Positions 22,901 to 34,394 of a stretch of 64,000 nucleotides of DNA are shown here, one piece after another. The position numbers and the translations under genes were made by a program. The notes beneath the pieces are model-generated. The model did no database searches and was not told the DNA's origin. It saw nothing but the letters and a program-made list of their open reading frames with translations. The DNA comes from Cheiracanthium punctorium (taxonomy: Eukaryota; Arthropoda; Arachnida; Araneae; Cheiracanthiidae): positions 496,001 to 560,000 of the forward strand of contig JAWZYV010013152.1 in assembly GCA_038373885.1 (NCBI GenBank). The letters are read 5' to 3'. How positions within the stretch are numbered: position 1 is the stretch's first letter; every line of letters starts with the position of its first letter.

Positions 22901-23705
22901 TTTTAGTGGGACCCGAAATATAAAGAAAACTTTCCGGAAAAGATAGAATAGTTTGCGTTAAAAAATGTTCAGCTGAGTCCTTAGAAAAGTTACACTGTTT
23001 ACTCTCAAAATTTTCCCGAAGTTCAGATTTTGAATGAAATAAACCTTAAAATTTTTAACTCGCCTGTACCCACCCCTTAAAAAACAACATATATATTAAA
23101 ATTTTCAAATGTGAAATTGATCTAAAATTATTTTTTTTAATACTGAAAATTTAGAAACGTTATTTGACTTCTTAAAAGAAAAATATTTTTTTTATATTTT
23201 AAGATTACTGACGCAATGACTGAAAACTGTAACGGTAAAATTAGTTTATTTATATTTGAAATTTACCAATGAGTACTAATAAGCAGAATAAAGTATAGTA
23301 CGAGCTGAAAAACCCACTCACTTTCTAAATCATACGAATTTTTCGAATTTCAACAGTGATTAAAAATAAAATTGAGTAAAAAGGAAGACAAAACATCTTT
23401 ATAAGTAAAAAAAGTTATTGAGCCAAAACAGATACTTTTTGACAGAGTTGAATTATTATTTTTCAAATGTTTCTCCAATGCTCTTAAAATTTTAATTGTT
23501 TTAATAGGACACAAGAATTTACTATATAAAAAAATGTTTTTTCATAAACTACTTATTTAAAAAAATTAATTGTTTAGAACAGAAGTAAAACTTGTACCAT
23601 ACAATATATTTTAGTCTGTTTAAATAATCATATATCAAACCTTTCTAAATGAAAAGTTTGTTAGTATTTTTCTTTTAAAATAATATTTAGGGTTGAAATA
23701 AAAAT
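22901..23705. other. AT-rich DNA upstream of the promoter
   Basis: Beyond the GC-richer flank nothing but AT-rich sequence is visible: no open frame of note, no repeats with clear ends. Confidence 0.5.
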
Positions 23706-23940
23706 GGCTACCCAGGTTATATGGTGGTTAGCGCACTACATACTGCTATAGGTTCGATTCCCGACTTTGGGCTTGGTTATCAATTCATCTTACCCTCCAT
23801 AGGCAGAAGCGTTGGTCCACCTATAGGGCAACCTCGTTAAAAGACGTCAACATTTCCAACTTTAACAGTTGCCTACGCCTTACACGGAAGTGCCTGCCAT
23901 TGTAAAAGAACTACATATACATATAAATTGTATATTTAAA
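23706..23940 (+). repeat. tRNA-derived SINE, family 2
   Basis: The plus strand begins GGCTACCCAGG and carries an A-box-like TGGTGGTTAGCGCA (from about 23722) and a perfect B box GGTTCGATTCC (23751-23761). A tRNA-unrelated body follows, ending in an AT-rich tail near 23.94 kb. Head wording and body differ from family 1 except for the CTTGGTTAT..ATC stretch after the B box. The promoter boxes are clear; the exact ends are not. Confidence 0.8.
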
Positions 23941-25024
23941 AATAAATAAATAATAAGTACCAAAATTTCTCTTGAAAACAATTATTGTTATATTAAAATT
24001 ATATCTATAAATAAAAATGAGACAAAAATTATTTAAAATGTATTGTTAAAGGAAATAGAGATTGAAACACACAAAGACTTTGAAACACTAGAGAATTTAT
24101 GTTTTTTTATTGCTCCCTAAAATGAAATTCGATTTTTGATAGAAGATTTTAATGAAATAATACGCTTTTCTCACAGCCTGTAAAAATTTATGCATTTATT
24201 TATATTAATTAGATGCAATCTTATGAAATATAGTTTTTAATTTATCTCTTTAAAGAATAAACCTTCATGAACAAAAATTTTAGTTTTATGATGGAAAACT
24301 GTTTTTCATGACTGAATTTTAACATTAATTTTGTTTCAACAAATAAAATTTAAGTATTAAAAATTTTGTATTATGTTCTAGTTCTTCATAATATGACGTT
24401 CTTGTTAAAAAAGAGACCTGTATGAAGTCCCGGTTAGAAAATTAATTTAAAGTGTTAAAAAATGTGCATTCAGAAGAAAAACAATATAAAGAATGCCGAA
24501 GTACTTAATTTTCTAATTTTCTTGGAAAATAAAAAAGATAAATAATGAGTAGAAATATTTTAATTAGAAGCGGTTATTAAAATAGATTATTAATTCATAA
24601 GTACGGAAAAAATTTAGCGTATATTTTAAGCTTTTGTAATTTTTAATGTAATATGAACTGCATTTTAAATATCTGAAATTTAATATTATATTTTTCGATC
24701 AAATATGATTATTTTCAATAAAAAAGAGCTGTAAACTCTTATTCAAAACTCAAGAAAATATTCATATATATAAATACCGATTCTACAAAAATAAAGAGTT
24801 ACTAGTATAAAGGCGGATTACCGATGCTAAGAGTTTTACGCTTGAGGGACAGATTGGCTTGGTGAGATCCTTTTCAAAGAGAGTATCCCGTATTCACTTT
24901 ATATATCATGAAATAACGATGACGTACGAGACCGAATCTATCGTCATATTCAAAGAGACCTGGCATTATCCTTCTTTATCTTTACTTTTCGCCATTGAAT
25001 ATGTACATCTACTATATCAAATTT
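23941..25024. other. AT-rich DNA, no gene seen
   Basis: AT-rich to 24.83 kb. A less AT-rich patch at 24.83-25.0 kb has an open plus frame without recognisable features. Confidence 0.45.
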
Positions 25025-25239
25025 CCGTCCAGGTGATGCAATGGCTTAAGAACCATTCTATCCCGCCTTGGATCCGGGCTCGAATCCCGGATTCGGCATG
25101 GGTGTTAAGTTGTCCGTCCCTTCATAATGGGTAATGCTGTCCCCCACTGGGTGCCCGCATAATAAAATGGCCGCAGTACCTTAGGGCAGTTGTAGTGGAC
25201 AATGCCTAATGGGCAAGTGTCCGCCCGTTGAAAAAAAAA
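25025..25239 (+). repeat. tRNA-derived SINE, family 1, with target duplication
   Basis: The head CCGTCCAGGTGATGCAATGGC matches the 16.6-kb copy. It has a B box one base off consensus (GGCTCGAATCC) and the shared CCGGATTCGGC..GGG stretch. The body ends CCGCCCGTTG followed by nine A residues. CTACTATATCAAATTT (25009-25024) before the head and CTACTATATGAAACTTT from 25240 after the A-tail form a target-site duplication of about 16 bases with two mismatches. This is direct evidence of retroposition. The well-kept duplication suggests it is younger than the other copies. Confidence 0.9.
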
Positions 25240-25353
25240 CTACTATATGAAACTTTTGTATAGTTGATTTTTTCAATTTGAAACAAGACGTATTTTTCAA
25301 TTTTCAACAAAATTTGTTATTATATGTAACGGAGTTGGAAGAAGAAATGTGTT

Positions 25354-25399
25354 CTTGAGATGTTTCACTAACAGAGCTTGAGATGTTTCACTAGAAAAG
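25354..25399. repeat. 23-bp tandem duplication
   Basis: CTTGAGATGTTTCACTA is repeated at 25354 and 25377, followed by ACAGAG and GAAAAG respectively: a small slippage duplication. Confidence 0.6.
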
Positions 25400-25792
25400 T
25401 TTTACTAACAGAGCTTTGTCTTTCAAAGTCGCTATTGTGCATCAGCGAGCTGGAAACAACTGCCTGTAAATCGCCTGTCTTTTGTAGGGCTAGTCTTTTG
25501 GATACGTTGCGCAGAAGCTTTATTTCTCCAAATCACGTTGTTGCAATATGCAAATTAGAAGTGTTACAGCGCCACCTATCGGCAATTTCTTTTACTAATA
25601 ATTCTTTTTTTTAAATAAATCACGAGCGCGTGATCTGAAGTGTCTGTTTTCAAAATTTCATCACATTATGACCCATATTACATCCTGCACAGGCCTCTGA
25701 GTTGGGGAAGTTTAATTTGGACAACCCTGTACACACACAGTTGAGTTAAAACTTTTTTGATATGTAAAATTTTAATGAAGTAAACTTATTTA

Positions 25793-26430
25793 CGAGGAGC
25801 GTCTAGAAAGTAGTACCTGTTTGGTAATTAAAATCGTGCAACTAAAGCTTTTGTAATAAATTTTCTAATTTTACATGTACACTCATTAAGCTGTTCCTTT
25901 ACGTAGTCACGCAGTACAGTTACCCACTTATCACACCATCAAACAAGATTTTATATGCCTTCACCATACACCCCCGACGCCAATTCATTTAGAAAATTAA
26001 GCACTGTTTCCTTATTGTGGACGCATAAAAAGCTGAAGTAATTGTGTCGGGCTGTTCAAAATCGCAAGAGAGGTCTATTGTCAAAAAGATGTGACTTTCG
26101 GGCAAGATGACGCTCATTCACACACCTCAGGGAACTCACAGCAATTTCTTTGGGAATTTTCTGAACATCTACTATACAACCTGGATCTGGCTTCCAGTGA
26201 TTATCATATTTTATCCAAAAGTAAAAGTATATTTTGGAGAAAAAATTTCCTGAGACGAAAAAGTTTAAGAAACAACGCTTAAATTTATGAATGGACTAGC
26301 GGCGGAGATGTGCGATGAAGACTTGCAAAATCTTATGGGTAAAAATAGGAAGTGACTATGTGGCAAAATAGTTTAATGTATGTACAGCTAAGGTAAAAAA
26401 GAAAAACACTTCCTATTTATCCGGCCTTCG
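25793..26430. mobile_element. Two mariner 3' ends fused back to back
   Basis: The left end CGAGGAGCGTCTAGAAAGT follows TA (25791-25792). The right end, in complement, reads CGAAGGCCGGATAAATAGGAAGT. These are diverged mariner terminal repeats. The right part, plus strand, gives a decayed mariner C-terminus: GQDDAHSHTSGNSQQF, then NLDLASSDYHILSKSKS (the D and SDY motifs of D,D34D enzymes), then MNGLAAEMCDEDLQNL. The left part gives the same C-terminal region on the minus strand (LNELASGVYGEGI, then KWVTVLRDYVKEQ). The two halves therefore point outward from a junction near 26.04-26.09 kb. No N-terminal half is present. All frames contain stops. Confidence 0.8.
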
Positions 26431-29400
26431 TTCGTTGTACACAAATGTTATATATACCATTCGTTTATATATAACGTATATGTTATTCTTAAAATTTTCA
26501 TCAGAGGCCGTCTAAAAAAGTCTCCATTCATCATAAACATCGTTTTTTTAAATTTGTAAATTCTACTTCGACTTTATTAAACGAAAGAGAACCTTCAAGT
26601 TACGCTAAATATAAATTTTCAAGAACGTTCTACTGCAATTTACAGAGATATTGCGTATTCTTTTCGAGTTATTTCAAGGGGTTATCTTCAAATTCAGAAC
26701 AGTATATGTAGTCTGCGAATTTTTGGTCATATAACAGTTTCGTTCAAATAAAAATACATATTATTTTAAAGGAAAATAATATTTCTAATCCGGAAGTTTT
26801 TGCAATGAGTATATAAAAAATATCATTTATCTTTCCGTCTAATTGAAATCGACAATTTCAAATCTGAATTTTAATTGAAATCGACAATTTCAAATCTGAA
26901 TTTTCAAAACGATGAAGATAATTTTTTTTATAATGTATTGCACTATAAACAAACTTCCTTTTATGGTGACGTTCGAAAAAATATTTTTTGAGAAATTTAA
27001 TTCTCGAAATATTTTATAATTTGCATTAAGTGTTAATTGCATCCCGAACCGAAAAAGTCAATTTCAAATGACAGTTTCAATATAATGGAAGTAACAAAGT
27101 AAGTTACTTTTGGTTTATTTGCAACTAAAGAAGTTTTTCTTTTTATATTTTATCTGACAGTGTCCTAATCAACTGGCCTTTAGTTTTGCCATACTCGCCA
27201 ATGTTAGTATTTAAATTGAAATCATTATATTACAAAATGAAATATTTTTATTATACTGTGCTTATAAACCACTGAACATTTGGGAAACTTTTCATGCTAA
27301 TATATAGTGGTGCTTCTCTAAATGGGCTTACATATTTTGTTAATCTTTCACCCATAAATATATGTATCTTTTCTAAATAATTTTGAAACTACTATGGAGT
27401 ATTTGGTAGGTTCTCTTAGAGAGTGCATTGTTGCAAGAAATATTGCGAAGGATGAGAGACTATTCTCTGCTCACCTGACCAATACAAGCATAAAAGTTAC
27501 TTAGCAGTCTCCGAAGTTGGAAAATGATTTCATCTAAAATAGGGAAATAAATGTAGGCATTTTTCATGCAATGCACATACAAAAAAAGCGTTGAATGTTA
27601 GTTCCTAAAACAAAGGTGATATATATTTGAAACGAAAATGAAACGATCAAAACACCATCCAATTTCCCAAATCTGTAATTTATTTGCTTCAAAATTTGAT
27701 ATTTTTTAATACCCGTAACAATTATTACTTTGAGTAAAATAAATCTCTTTTACATTATGCACATGAATATGTAGTTTGAAGATGACTTTCAAAAAATTAT
27801 CTGCATATAAATTGATATATGGCCCCGTAACTCATAAAAATAAGACATTTCAATGAATATAAAATAAAAATAAAAATATGAAAATTTGAACATTCTTGTA
27901 AAATTATTTTGTGCAGCTGTGTCCGTCAAACTTTGGCTATGTCACTATTAACATTTTTTTAAAATATTAATATAAGAATTCATAACTCGTATTAATGTTT
28001 TATTTTCAAAAAAAATCACAAAAATAGTAAAATCTTCCATTGGGCCATTTAGCTCTATAGTACGAGTAAAAATCAGTTTCCTAATATCAGTAGTAAATGA
28101 GATATAAATTAAAATATGAAAAAAAAATTAACGAAGGGGGAGGGAAATTTTGGAAGCTACGAAATCTCATTTTCAAATGTATTGAAATATGATATCCGGT
28201 GTTAAAAGGAGCTACATTTTTGAAATATGAAGTGAAAAATAGGTGTTGCTATCAGGGAAAAAGTTGGTGCGTACTTAAATATGAATATGAGCCATTATGT
28301 AAATATACATAGCAGATCAAGGTGTACGTTATTCGTAAACGATTGGTATATGCAACTTTACAGTACGACGAACGAAGGCAAAATAAAGGCAAAGTGGGAT
28401 TTTTTTTTTTTTTCGTAGTACATGTAAAAATAAAAATTTCTTACTAACTCTCTGGCGGTTATTTTTATTATCAAATACATACTACTTTCTGGACGTCTAA
28501 GGTAGCTGAAAAGCTAGCGGCTTTCGACTGTATGCAATATCTCAAGGGCTGTAAATTTTTTGTATAACAGAAACTGTAAAGTGTCTCCTTTTTTAAAGAA
28601 AAAAACACTCTTCATATTGTTTAACACGAAGCAAACAAATTGGAACTAAAATAAATTATTTTTTTATACGCACCCCTTTTGCATAAGCTTAAAAGAATAA
28701 TATTCATACGTTTTAGGCTCATTTATTCCCTGATGAGGTTTGGTTCAACAGGTTCATAGTTTATTTATTTTTGAGAAACAATTTTTAAAGATAAACATAT
28801 GAATGTTTCGCTAAACCAAATACCCAATGTGAAACTAAATATTACTTTTATAACAGATGAAATACTTGCAATAATATTAAGTTTTCCTTTCTTCGCTCCG
28901 TGCATTAGCAAATGAGATTAGCTGCACATGTTTTACTTTACTTAATCTAGCAGAGCAGCTCTTTCGACATCATGTTTATTAATCATTCCCAATAATTTTA
29001 AAATCCTCTTATCTCCCCCAGCTTTATAAAATTCAATATTTGTTTGTGAGAAACACTGCTGGAATCGTAATTCGTAGATGTATAATTTATACTCCTTACA
29101 GGGTGACTTTAAAACTTCTCAGATCAAGTAAATGCTTTTCTTAAACTATTCAAAGATAAGAAGAATTTAAATAATTAATGCATGTTGATTGGGTAGTATT
29201 GCGGGATACTAGATAATTTAGATTTACTTCAAAATTCTGTGGGTTCTATAAATAGTTCAGACTCCATAAAAATATGTCTCCTGACGATCTAAAAACGTTT
29301 CAAAATTAAATGATATTTAGCACTAAAATGATACTGACTGTAAAACGCAGGGATTAACAGGGTGAAGGGAGTTAATGTTTAACACATCATTGGATATTAA

Positions 29401-29601
29401 TCGGTTATTCAATAAATAACCATTTTCTATAAAATAAGATTAAGTTTGAGTGAATTTTTTTAGCTTTATTTTTTTTAATACCACACATTCTTATTTTTGT
29501 TTCAAGAATTTCTCTCTTTATTCTCGTATTTCAAATATCACCTGGTGTAGTTGTTTATTGCGATTTACAAAACATTTATAAATATTTTCCTTTTCTGTAT
29601 A
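26431..29601. other. AT-rich DNA with one tandem duplication
   Basis: Nothing coding is supported. A T-run lies near 28398-28411. Words resembling element tips (ACAGGGTGACTTTAAA near 29099 and ACAGGGTGAAGG near 29353) lack identifiable partners. Confidence 0.5.
26841..26904. repeat. Perfect 32-bp tandem duplication
   Basis: A 32-base unit (26841-26872) is repeated without change at 26873-26904. Each unit contains the near-palindrome GAAATCGACAATTTC. Identity of both copies indicates a recent event. Confidence 0.9.
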
Positions 29602-30634
29602 TAGGGTATCCCAAAAAGAGGCAACGGTCTTTAATTCTATATCTATTACAGATGAAAGGGGAATGTAAATTGAAAAAAAAAATGTTCAAAATAAGGTCGG
29701 AAATAATACTCCGTTAAGAAAAAATTCCTCACGTTAATTTTCAAAAAGTTGCATTTTTAATATTTGTATACGACCCCCGACGAAAAAATTCCCTATTACA
29801 GTAAAATGTGCCCCATACACTAATGTGTTAATCTGAAAAATTTCAGCATTTCATCATCAAACGTCTCTGACATGTTTTTAAATAAAGATGATGCGGAGCT
29901 ATACATGAATTTGAATGTAAACATTTGTTGCTAGTGGGAAAAAATGGTTTTCTTTCGTAATTTCTGTACGATCCCATGAAAACTGATCATCAGACATGAT
30001 TTTTTTCCCTTCGAGAGTCATTGAAAAGTGGTTTAAGTCAGCATACTTTTAACCTTCATATCTCTGTCAGTTTTTAAAATATAGTTCTCAAATTTTGTAC
30101 ATTCCCTTACCAGTGTATGAGGCACATTCAGGGACCTTGCTAAAGGTGTGTAGGTGGGGAGTCCCGCCCACCCCCACCCCCAACACTAGCAAAACTCTCT
30201 TACAATTGACAAAATTAGATACCTAGCTGGCAAAAAAATTTAAAGAAAACTACAATTTACTTTTTATTTCTGGTACACTTGGCACAATTACGCAAACCCA
30301 GATGCAAAAGTAAAAAGTTGGCAATACAGCGGATAAAAAGGTAAATAACTTGTTAAATACTGATATTTGACCTGGCAATTTATCGACATCCCCCCCCCCT
30401 AAAAAAAAAAGTCTTAGCAATGGGTCTGGGCACATTTTACTAACTGGGAATTTTTGCGTACGAGGGTCGTTCCCAAATTTAAAAAGTTTAGCATTTTGAA
30501 AATTAACGAGAGGAAATTTTTTCATAACGGGGTTGTATTTCCTTCCTTATTTTGAACATTTTTGCAATATGCATCACCCGCTTAGCTCTAATACATAAAA
30601 ATTAAGGCCCGTTACCACCTTTTCGGACACCTTG
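29602..30634. mobile_element. Foldback element family G, copy A
   Basis: The ends are GGGTATCCCAAAA (left) and, in complement, AGGTGTCCGAAAA (right). The two arms are long imperfect inverted repeats sharing blocks such as the CCGAC/CGTACGA-type word near the A-run, ATGTGCCCCATACAC.., and CATATCTCTG. Subtracting the 300-bp element inserted at 30129-30428 and its duplication leaves about 725 bp, matching copy B. It has no coding capacity. Flanks are TATATA-rich, consistent with TA targeting. Confidence 0.8.
30129..30428. mobile_element. hAT-type MITE nested in foldback copy A
   Basis: The element starts CAGGGACCTTGCTAAAG and ends, in complement, CAGACCCATTGCTAAGAC. It is flanked by a perfect 8-bp duplication GGCACATT (30121-30128 and 30429-30436). 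CAG...CTG ends with 8-bp duplications are hAT hallmarks. G- and C-runs near both ends would pair. At 300 bp with no open frame of interest it is non-autonomous and clearly later than its foldback host. Confidence 0.9.
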
Positions 30635-30879
30635 TATATACATATGTAAATCTCACCTTACAGCTTCTTAACATTTTGCATTTTTCTAACAACATACTGC
30701 TTAGTAATGTAATCACTATCACTTTAACAAATAATTGTACTCTTTCGGTTAATTTGAGAGTTATTCTAGCTGCAATTATTATTAAGGCAAAAAATAAGTC
30801 TGAGTGAAATTTTCTGCATGATCTAAAATACCTTAGAATCAGCTCACAAATAACTACAAACTGCGTAGGTAACTGAAAT

Positions 30880-31465
30880 TCGTGTTTCATTAAAGCAAGT
30901 AATAATGCAATTATTCAAATCCCTGTTTAATTACCTTTAAGCTTACAGACCGAGAAAAAGATGTTTCGTTTGATATTTATTTTTACTTCCTCTGTAGAGA
31001 ATTTTCATTCAGAATAATCATCTCTAGAAGAAAAAATCCTCGTTGTTTCAGCGCTGAGCCAATAAACATTTTACCAACTTAATTGTTTGAAGATGAAAAT
31101 GTAAAACAAGTGAAAAACATAAAATTTAATTTCATGTCAAAATTACCATAGCAGCAAATTAACAATTTTTGAAGTTTAAAGGTAACAATCCCAGTATATT
31201 TTCTTTTCTTAGTCGGAAGTTAATAATTTGTAATTAAAAATGATTATTGGAGCTCCAAGTTGAAAGTAAACAAACCTCAAAAATAACATATGCAATTATT
31301 ATTTTTTTTCCCACTCTCCGAAATAGTAGCGATCGAAACACACATAAGCGATAAAGTAAGCAAATAGACATGTAACCTTTTATAAAAGCGGGTACAATTA
31401 TTTTAAATTAAAATAAAAGGGAAATGCTATTTTTAAAATGTAACTTTACGTTTTATATTGCATAG
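30880..31465 (+). repeat. Old duplicated segment, copy 1
   Basis: This segment aligns in the same orientation with 41365-41930. Shared blocks include TGCAATTATTCAAAT, TTAATTGTTTGAA, TAAATTAACAA / CAAATTAACAA, AAGTTTAAAGGTAACAAT, AGTCGGAAGTTA / AGCCGGAATTTA and TTTGTAATTA. Divergence is considerable. It may be a segmental duplication or two copies of an unrecognised old repeat. No coding frame is shared. Confidence 0.6.
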
Positions 31466-31779
31466 CATTCAATGAACTGTATCATTATAATAAGTTATTC
31501 AACTTGTTTTGTCGCTATAAATTAAAAAAAAATGTTATGATATGATCAATTTAACAACTTTCCTTTTAAAATATTTCAATTACATTTTAGGTATTTAGTA
31601 ATATCTTGGAACTCAGTTGAAAGGAAAATGTGGCGTTCGCATCTGCGTTGGAATACGTTCCCTATTTTACATTAAATATTTTACAGTATTCTGTCAATTA
31701 TACTCGTAGAAAGTTAAGTACAGCACAAACATTAGATAAAATATAAAATATAGAGCATATAAATAGGCAACTACGTTAG

Positions 31780-32220
31780 CTAAAACCAGGCGGACAGCTG
31801 TTTCGGGCCTAATTGGATGGAGCATCGTCAGTTCGAACGTGTTCTGAACGGCAACGAGAGCTATTAACTATTTAATATACAGTATGCCCACTAAAGGCCA
31901 ACACTCATATGAGTCCGTTGTCATACGCTAGAATGCCAATTCGATGTATTTTTCAGTTTCTTCTGACCGGATTTCAGAGAAAAGTCTCTCCATTGTGTGG
32001 AAGGCATAGTTTTGTGATTTCACGGGTTATCTTTTGTCGGCGAATCCCGACTGGTCATTAAAAGCCCTTTTGACAATAGCCTGAACGGCTGCTGTTATAT
32101 TCATAAAAGTGGTGTCTAGGTGTAGTAAAGTAGCCATGCGCTACTGAATAAAGTGTCTACGGCGCCCCCTGGGGGAAAGCTGTGTAGTTAGCATTCCTAT
32201 CTATAAAACGGATAGATAGT
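31780..32220 (-). mobile_element. Retroelement-like fragment with hammerhead-like motif
   Basis: A 440-bp less AT-rich patch. On the minus strand it contains, at 31831-31793, CTGACGA, a 20-base spacer, then GAAACAGCTGTC. This is the order of conserved hammerhead ribozyme core words (CUGANGA, GAAA, then GUC at the cleavage site). Penelope-like retroelements are known to carry such motifs with a minimal stem III. Here the spacer pairs poorly and the first base of stem II is T, so any ribozyme is probably decayed. No reverse transcriptase or endonuclease frame is visible. The assignment to a Penelope-like element is inference. Confidence 0.35.
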
Positions 32221-33501
32221 GAAAAAGTCATACTGTATACAATAATATGACAGTGATAGTAGTATCTAATGCCAAAGTAGGAAATAAAAAGTAACTGTGT
32301 ATAAAAAAGAAATTAAAAATTATGAAATAAAATATTACCGTTTTACAAAATAGCACATCTGCTGCAAATAGGAGATATATAGCTAATAGTATTGCTGCTA
32401 ATAGGAAAATTAGCAGCATTATTCAACAAATGTATATCAATTTTTTCCAAAGTTTTGTTTCAGCTACTTAGATCTCACCTACTTTTATACAAATTCTTCC
32501 CAAGAATAGAGCCAAATAAAAACAATAAATAAATCTAGAATTCTGACTGCTGCATGAAAATTTAGTTCATGAGGCCCCGAGCAAATGCTGTTGCTGACAA
32601 AAATTTGTATGTACTGAATAACATCGACATGCGAATCTACGACATCTTGAAACATCATTATGAAAATATGTGTTTACCTTCTCGCAGTGCAGATGTTTCA
32701 ATAGAAAATGTCTTGTGCAGAAAAAAACAACATTACTGGGGAATATTAATGGTATCGGGTCTTTTTATGGGTCCCCAAAATGATCAAAACAACATTTTAT
32801 CTACTAACTGAATTTTTAAGACACAGCTTTTTATAACATTCAGAGAAATTTTACAATCTATAATTAATATTTTAAAGTTATTTTATATCTCCAAGAGCTT
32901 TAAGATGTACGTCTTAATAAATAATAACTCTTTTTTATAAATTAACCATCTGTTCATTCTGAGATTATGCTCTAAATATTATAATGGCCAACTGTTTACG
33001 TTCCATCAATCTGGTACCCATATAAATACACCAGCGCGAAGGGGAGGGACTGAATCACTGTTTGTTGTAATTAGGACTCGATAAATCAACTCTTTCAAAC
33101 GTATGATTTCGTTTTCATTGAAAGAAATCCATAGGTTCCAGATCTAATGATTGTAGCGGCCTTAACACCAAGTCCCACATATGTAATCCAATGCCCAATT
33201 TAATGTTTCTTGTTGTTTTTCCTCGCACCGGATGTGACGTCATATTTTGTTTTTCCTATTTTTCTCGAAAATTATGGATCGTACAGGTACAGTTCTTTGG
33301 GCATTTTTTATGTACTCCCAGCGAGGAATCTGTCCCTGGAGAGTTTCGGCGGTATTTATGGGGCACCCTGTATAAAGGGTTAGATTTCAATTTTACACAA
33401 TGCTTTAGAGTGAAAAAATGATAAATATTTACAAAACATATCTATGAATACGGTACTGTGCTGTGCTTTAATAAACATAAAAATAGTTCGATTATATATA
33501 A
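32221..33501. other. No supported gene
   Basis: An 80-codon plus frame at 32569-32811 has fairly ordinary composition (for example NIDMRIYDILKHHYENM), but no family, splice or promoter support. A GC-richer patch at 33.0-33.4 kb ends GGGGCACCCTGTATA, resembling the outer tip of a DNA element, but no matching left end was found. Confidence 0.35.
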
Positions 33502-34219
33502 AGGGTGTTCCCAAAACTATGATCAAAGCTTTTATTCCTTAAATATTGACGGTAGCCATATCCAATAAATTACAAAATTGTGTAACAGAAGGTAAAGGAT
33601 TTTATGGAAATGATTAATATTTTCTGGTGATTAAATCTAAATAAATACAAAATTTAAACTTTTATACGGTTCCCGTATAAAAATATTCCCATTTACTAAA
33701 GTGTTCCCCCCATACATTAAGTGCGTGATGGACAAAATTTTTGCCTTTCATCATAAAAAGGCTCAGAGATATGGAAATAATTGTATGTTGACTTAAACAA
33801 CTTTTCAATAGCTCTCGAAGTGAAAAATCACATTGGAAGATCGTGTTTAGGGCTGTACACATATTACGAAAGAAAATAATGATTGCATAAATTCGTAATA
33901 CTTTTACTGTTATTGGTATTGTATAGCCCCTAAGATGGGTTTTTTAAAACATATCTCTGAGCCTTTTCCCGATAAAAGGCTGAAAATTTGTACATCCCCT
34001 AATTAATGTGTAGGACACATTTCACTAATCAAGAAGAATTTTTTTTTGTACGGGGGCGGTATAGAAATTTAAATTTTGTATTTCACTAGATTCAATCTCC
34101 TAAATATTTTAATTTGTATCGTAAAATTCCGTACTTTTTTACGTAACTTTGGAATTTATTGCATATGTCTGTGATGAATGAGAAGAATGAAAGTCTAGTT
34201 CAGTGTTTTGCGGACACCC
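33502..34219. mobile_element. Foldback element family G, copy B
   Basis: This is the best-preserved copy. The left end AGGGTGTTCCCAAAAC matches, in complement, the right end AGGGTGTCCGCAAAAC. The arms pair through AATACAAAATTTAAA, CCCGTA..AAAA, AAGGCTCAGAGATATG and intermediate blocks around a centre near 33.86 kb. A TATATA run stands on the left, and after the adjacent MITE is removed, also on the right. About 718 bp, non-coding. Such palindromes extrude as hairpins and are typical foldback or MITE elements. Confidence 0.85.
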
Positions 34220-34225
34220 TCTCAT

Positions 34226-34394
34226 CAGGGGCGTGGGGGGGGTTATGGGGGTCACAACCCCCCCCCCATGAGGATTTTTTTTTGCCATACAAAATGTATA
34301 TTCTTCACTACATTATCACACCCATGTATAAATATATATGAGTTGTAGTAGTTGTAACCCCCCCTCCCATGAAAAATTTTTGGCTACGTCCCTG
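34226..34394. mobile_element. hAT-type MITE beside foldback copy B
   Basis: A 169-bp element with ends CAGGGGCGT and, in complement, CAGGGACGTAGCC, followed inward by T-runs and G-runs that pair with C-runs near the other end. Flanks CCCTCTCA and CCCTCTCT form an approximate 8-bp duplication (7 of 8, with one extra base on the left). It inserted at the right tip of foldback copy B. Confidence 0.75.

Noticed and set aside
29099..29365. ACAGGGTGA words as transposon tips, also 15350 and 33365
   Set aside because: They resemble terminal repeats, but no partner end or target duplication could be found for any of them.
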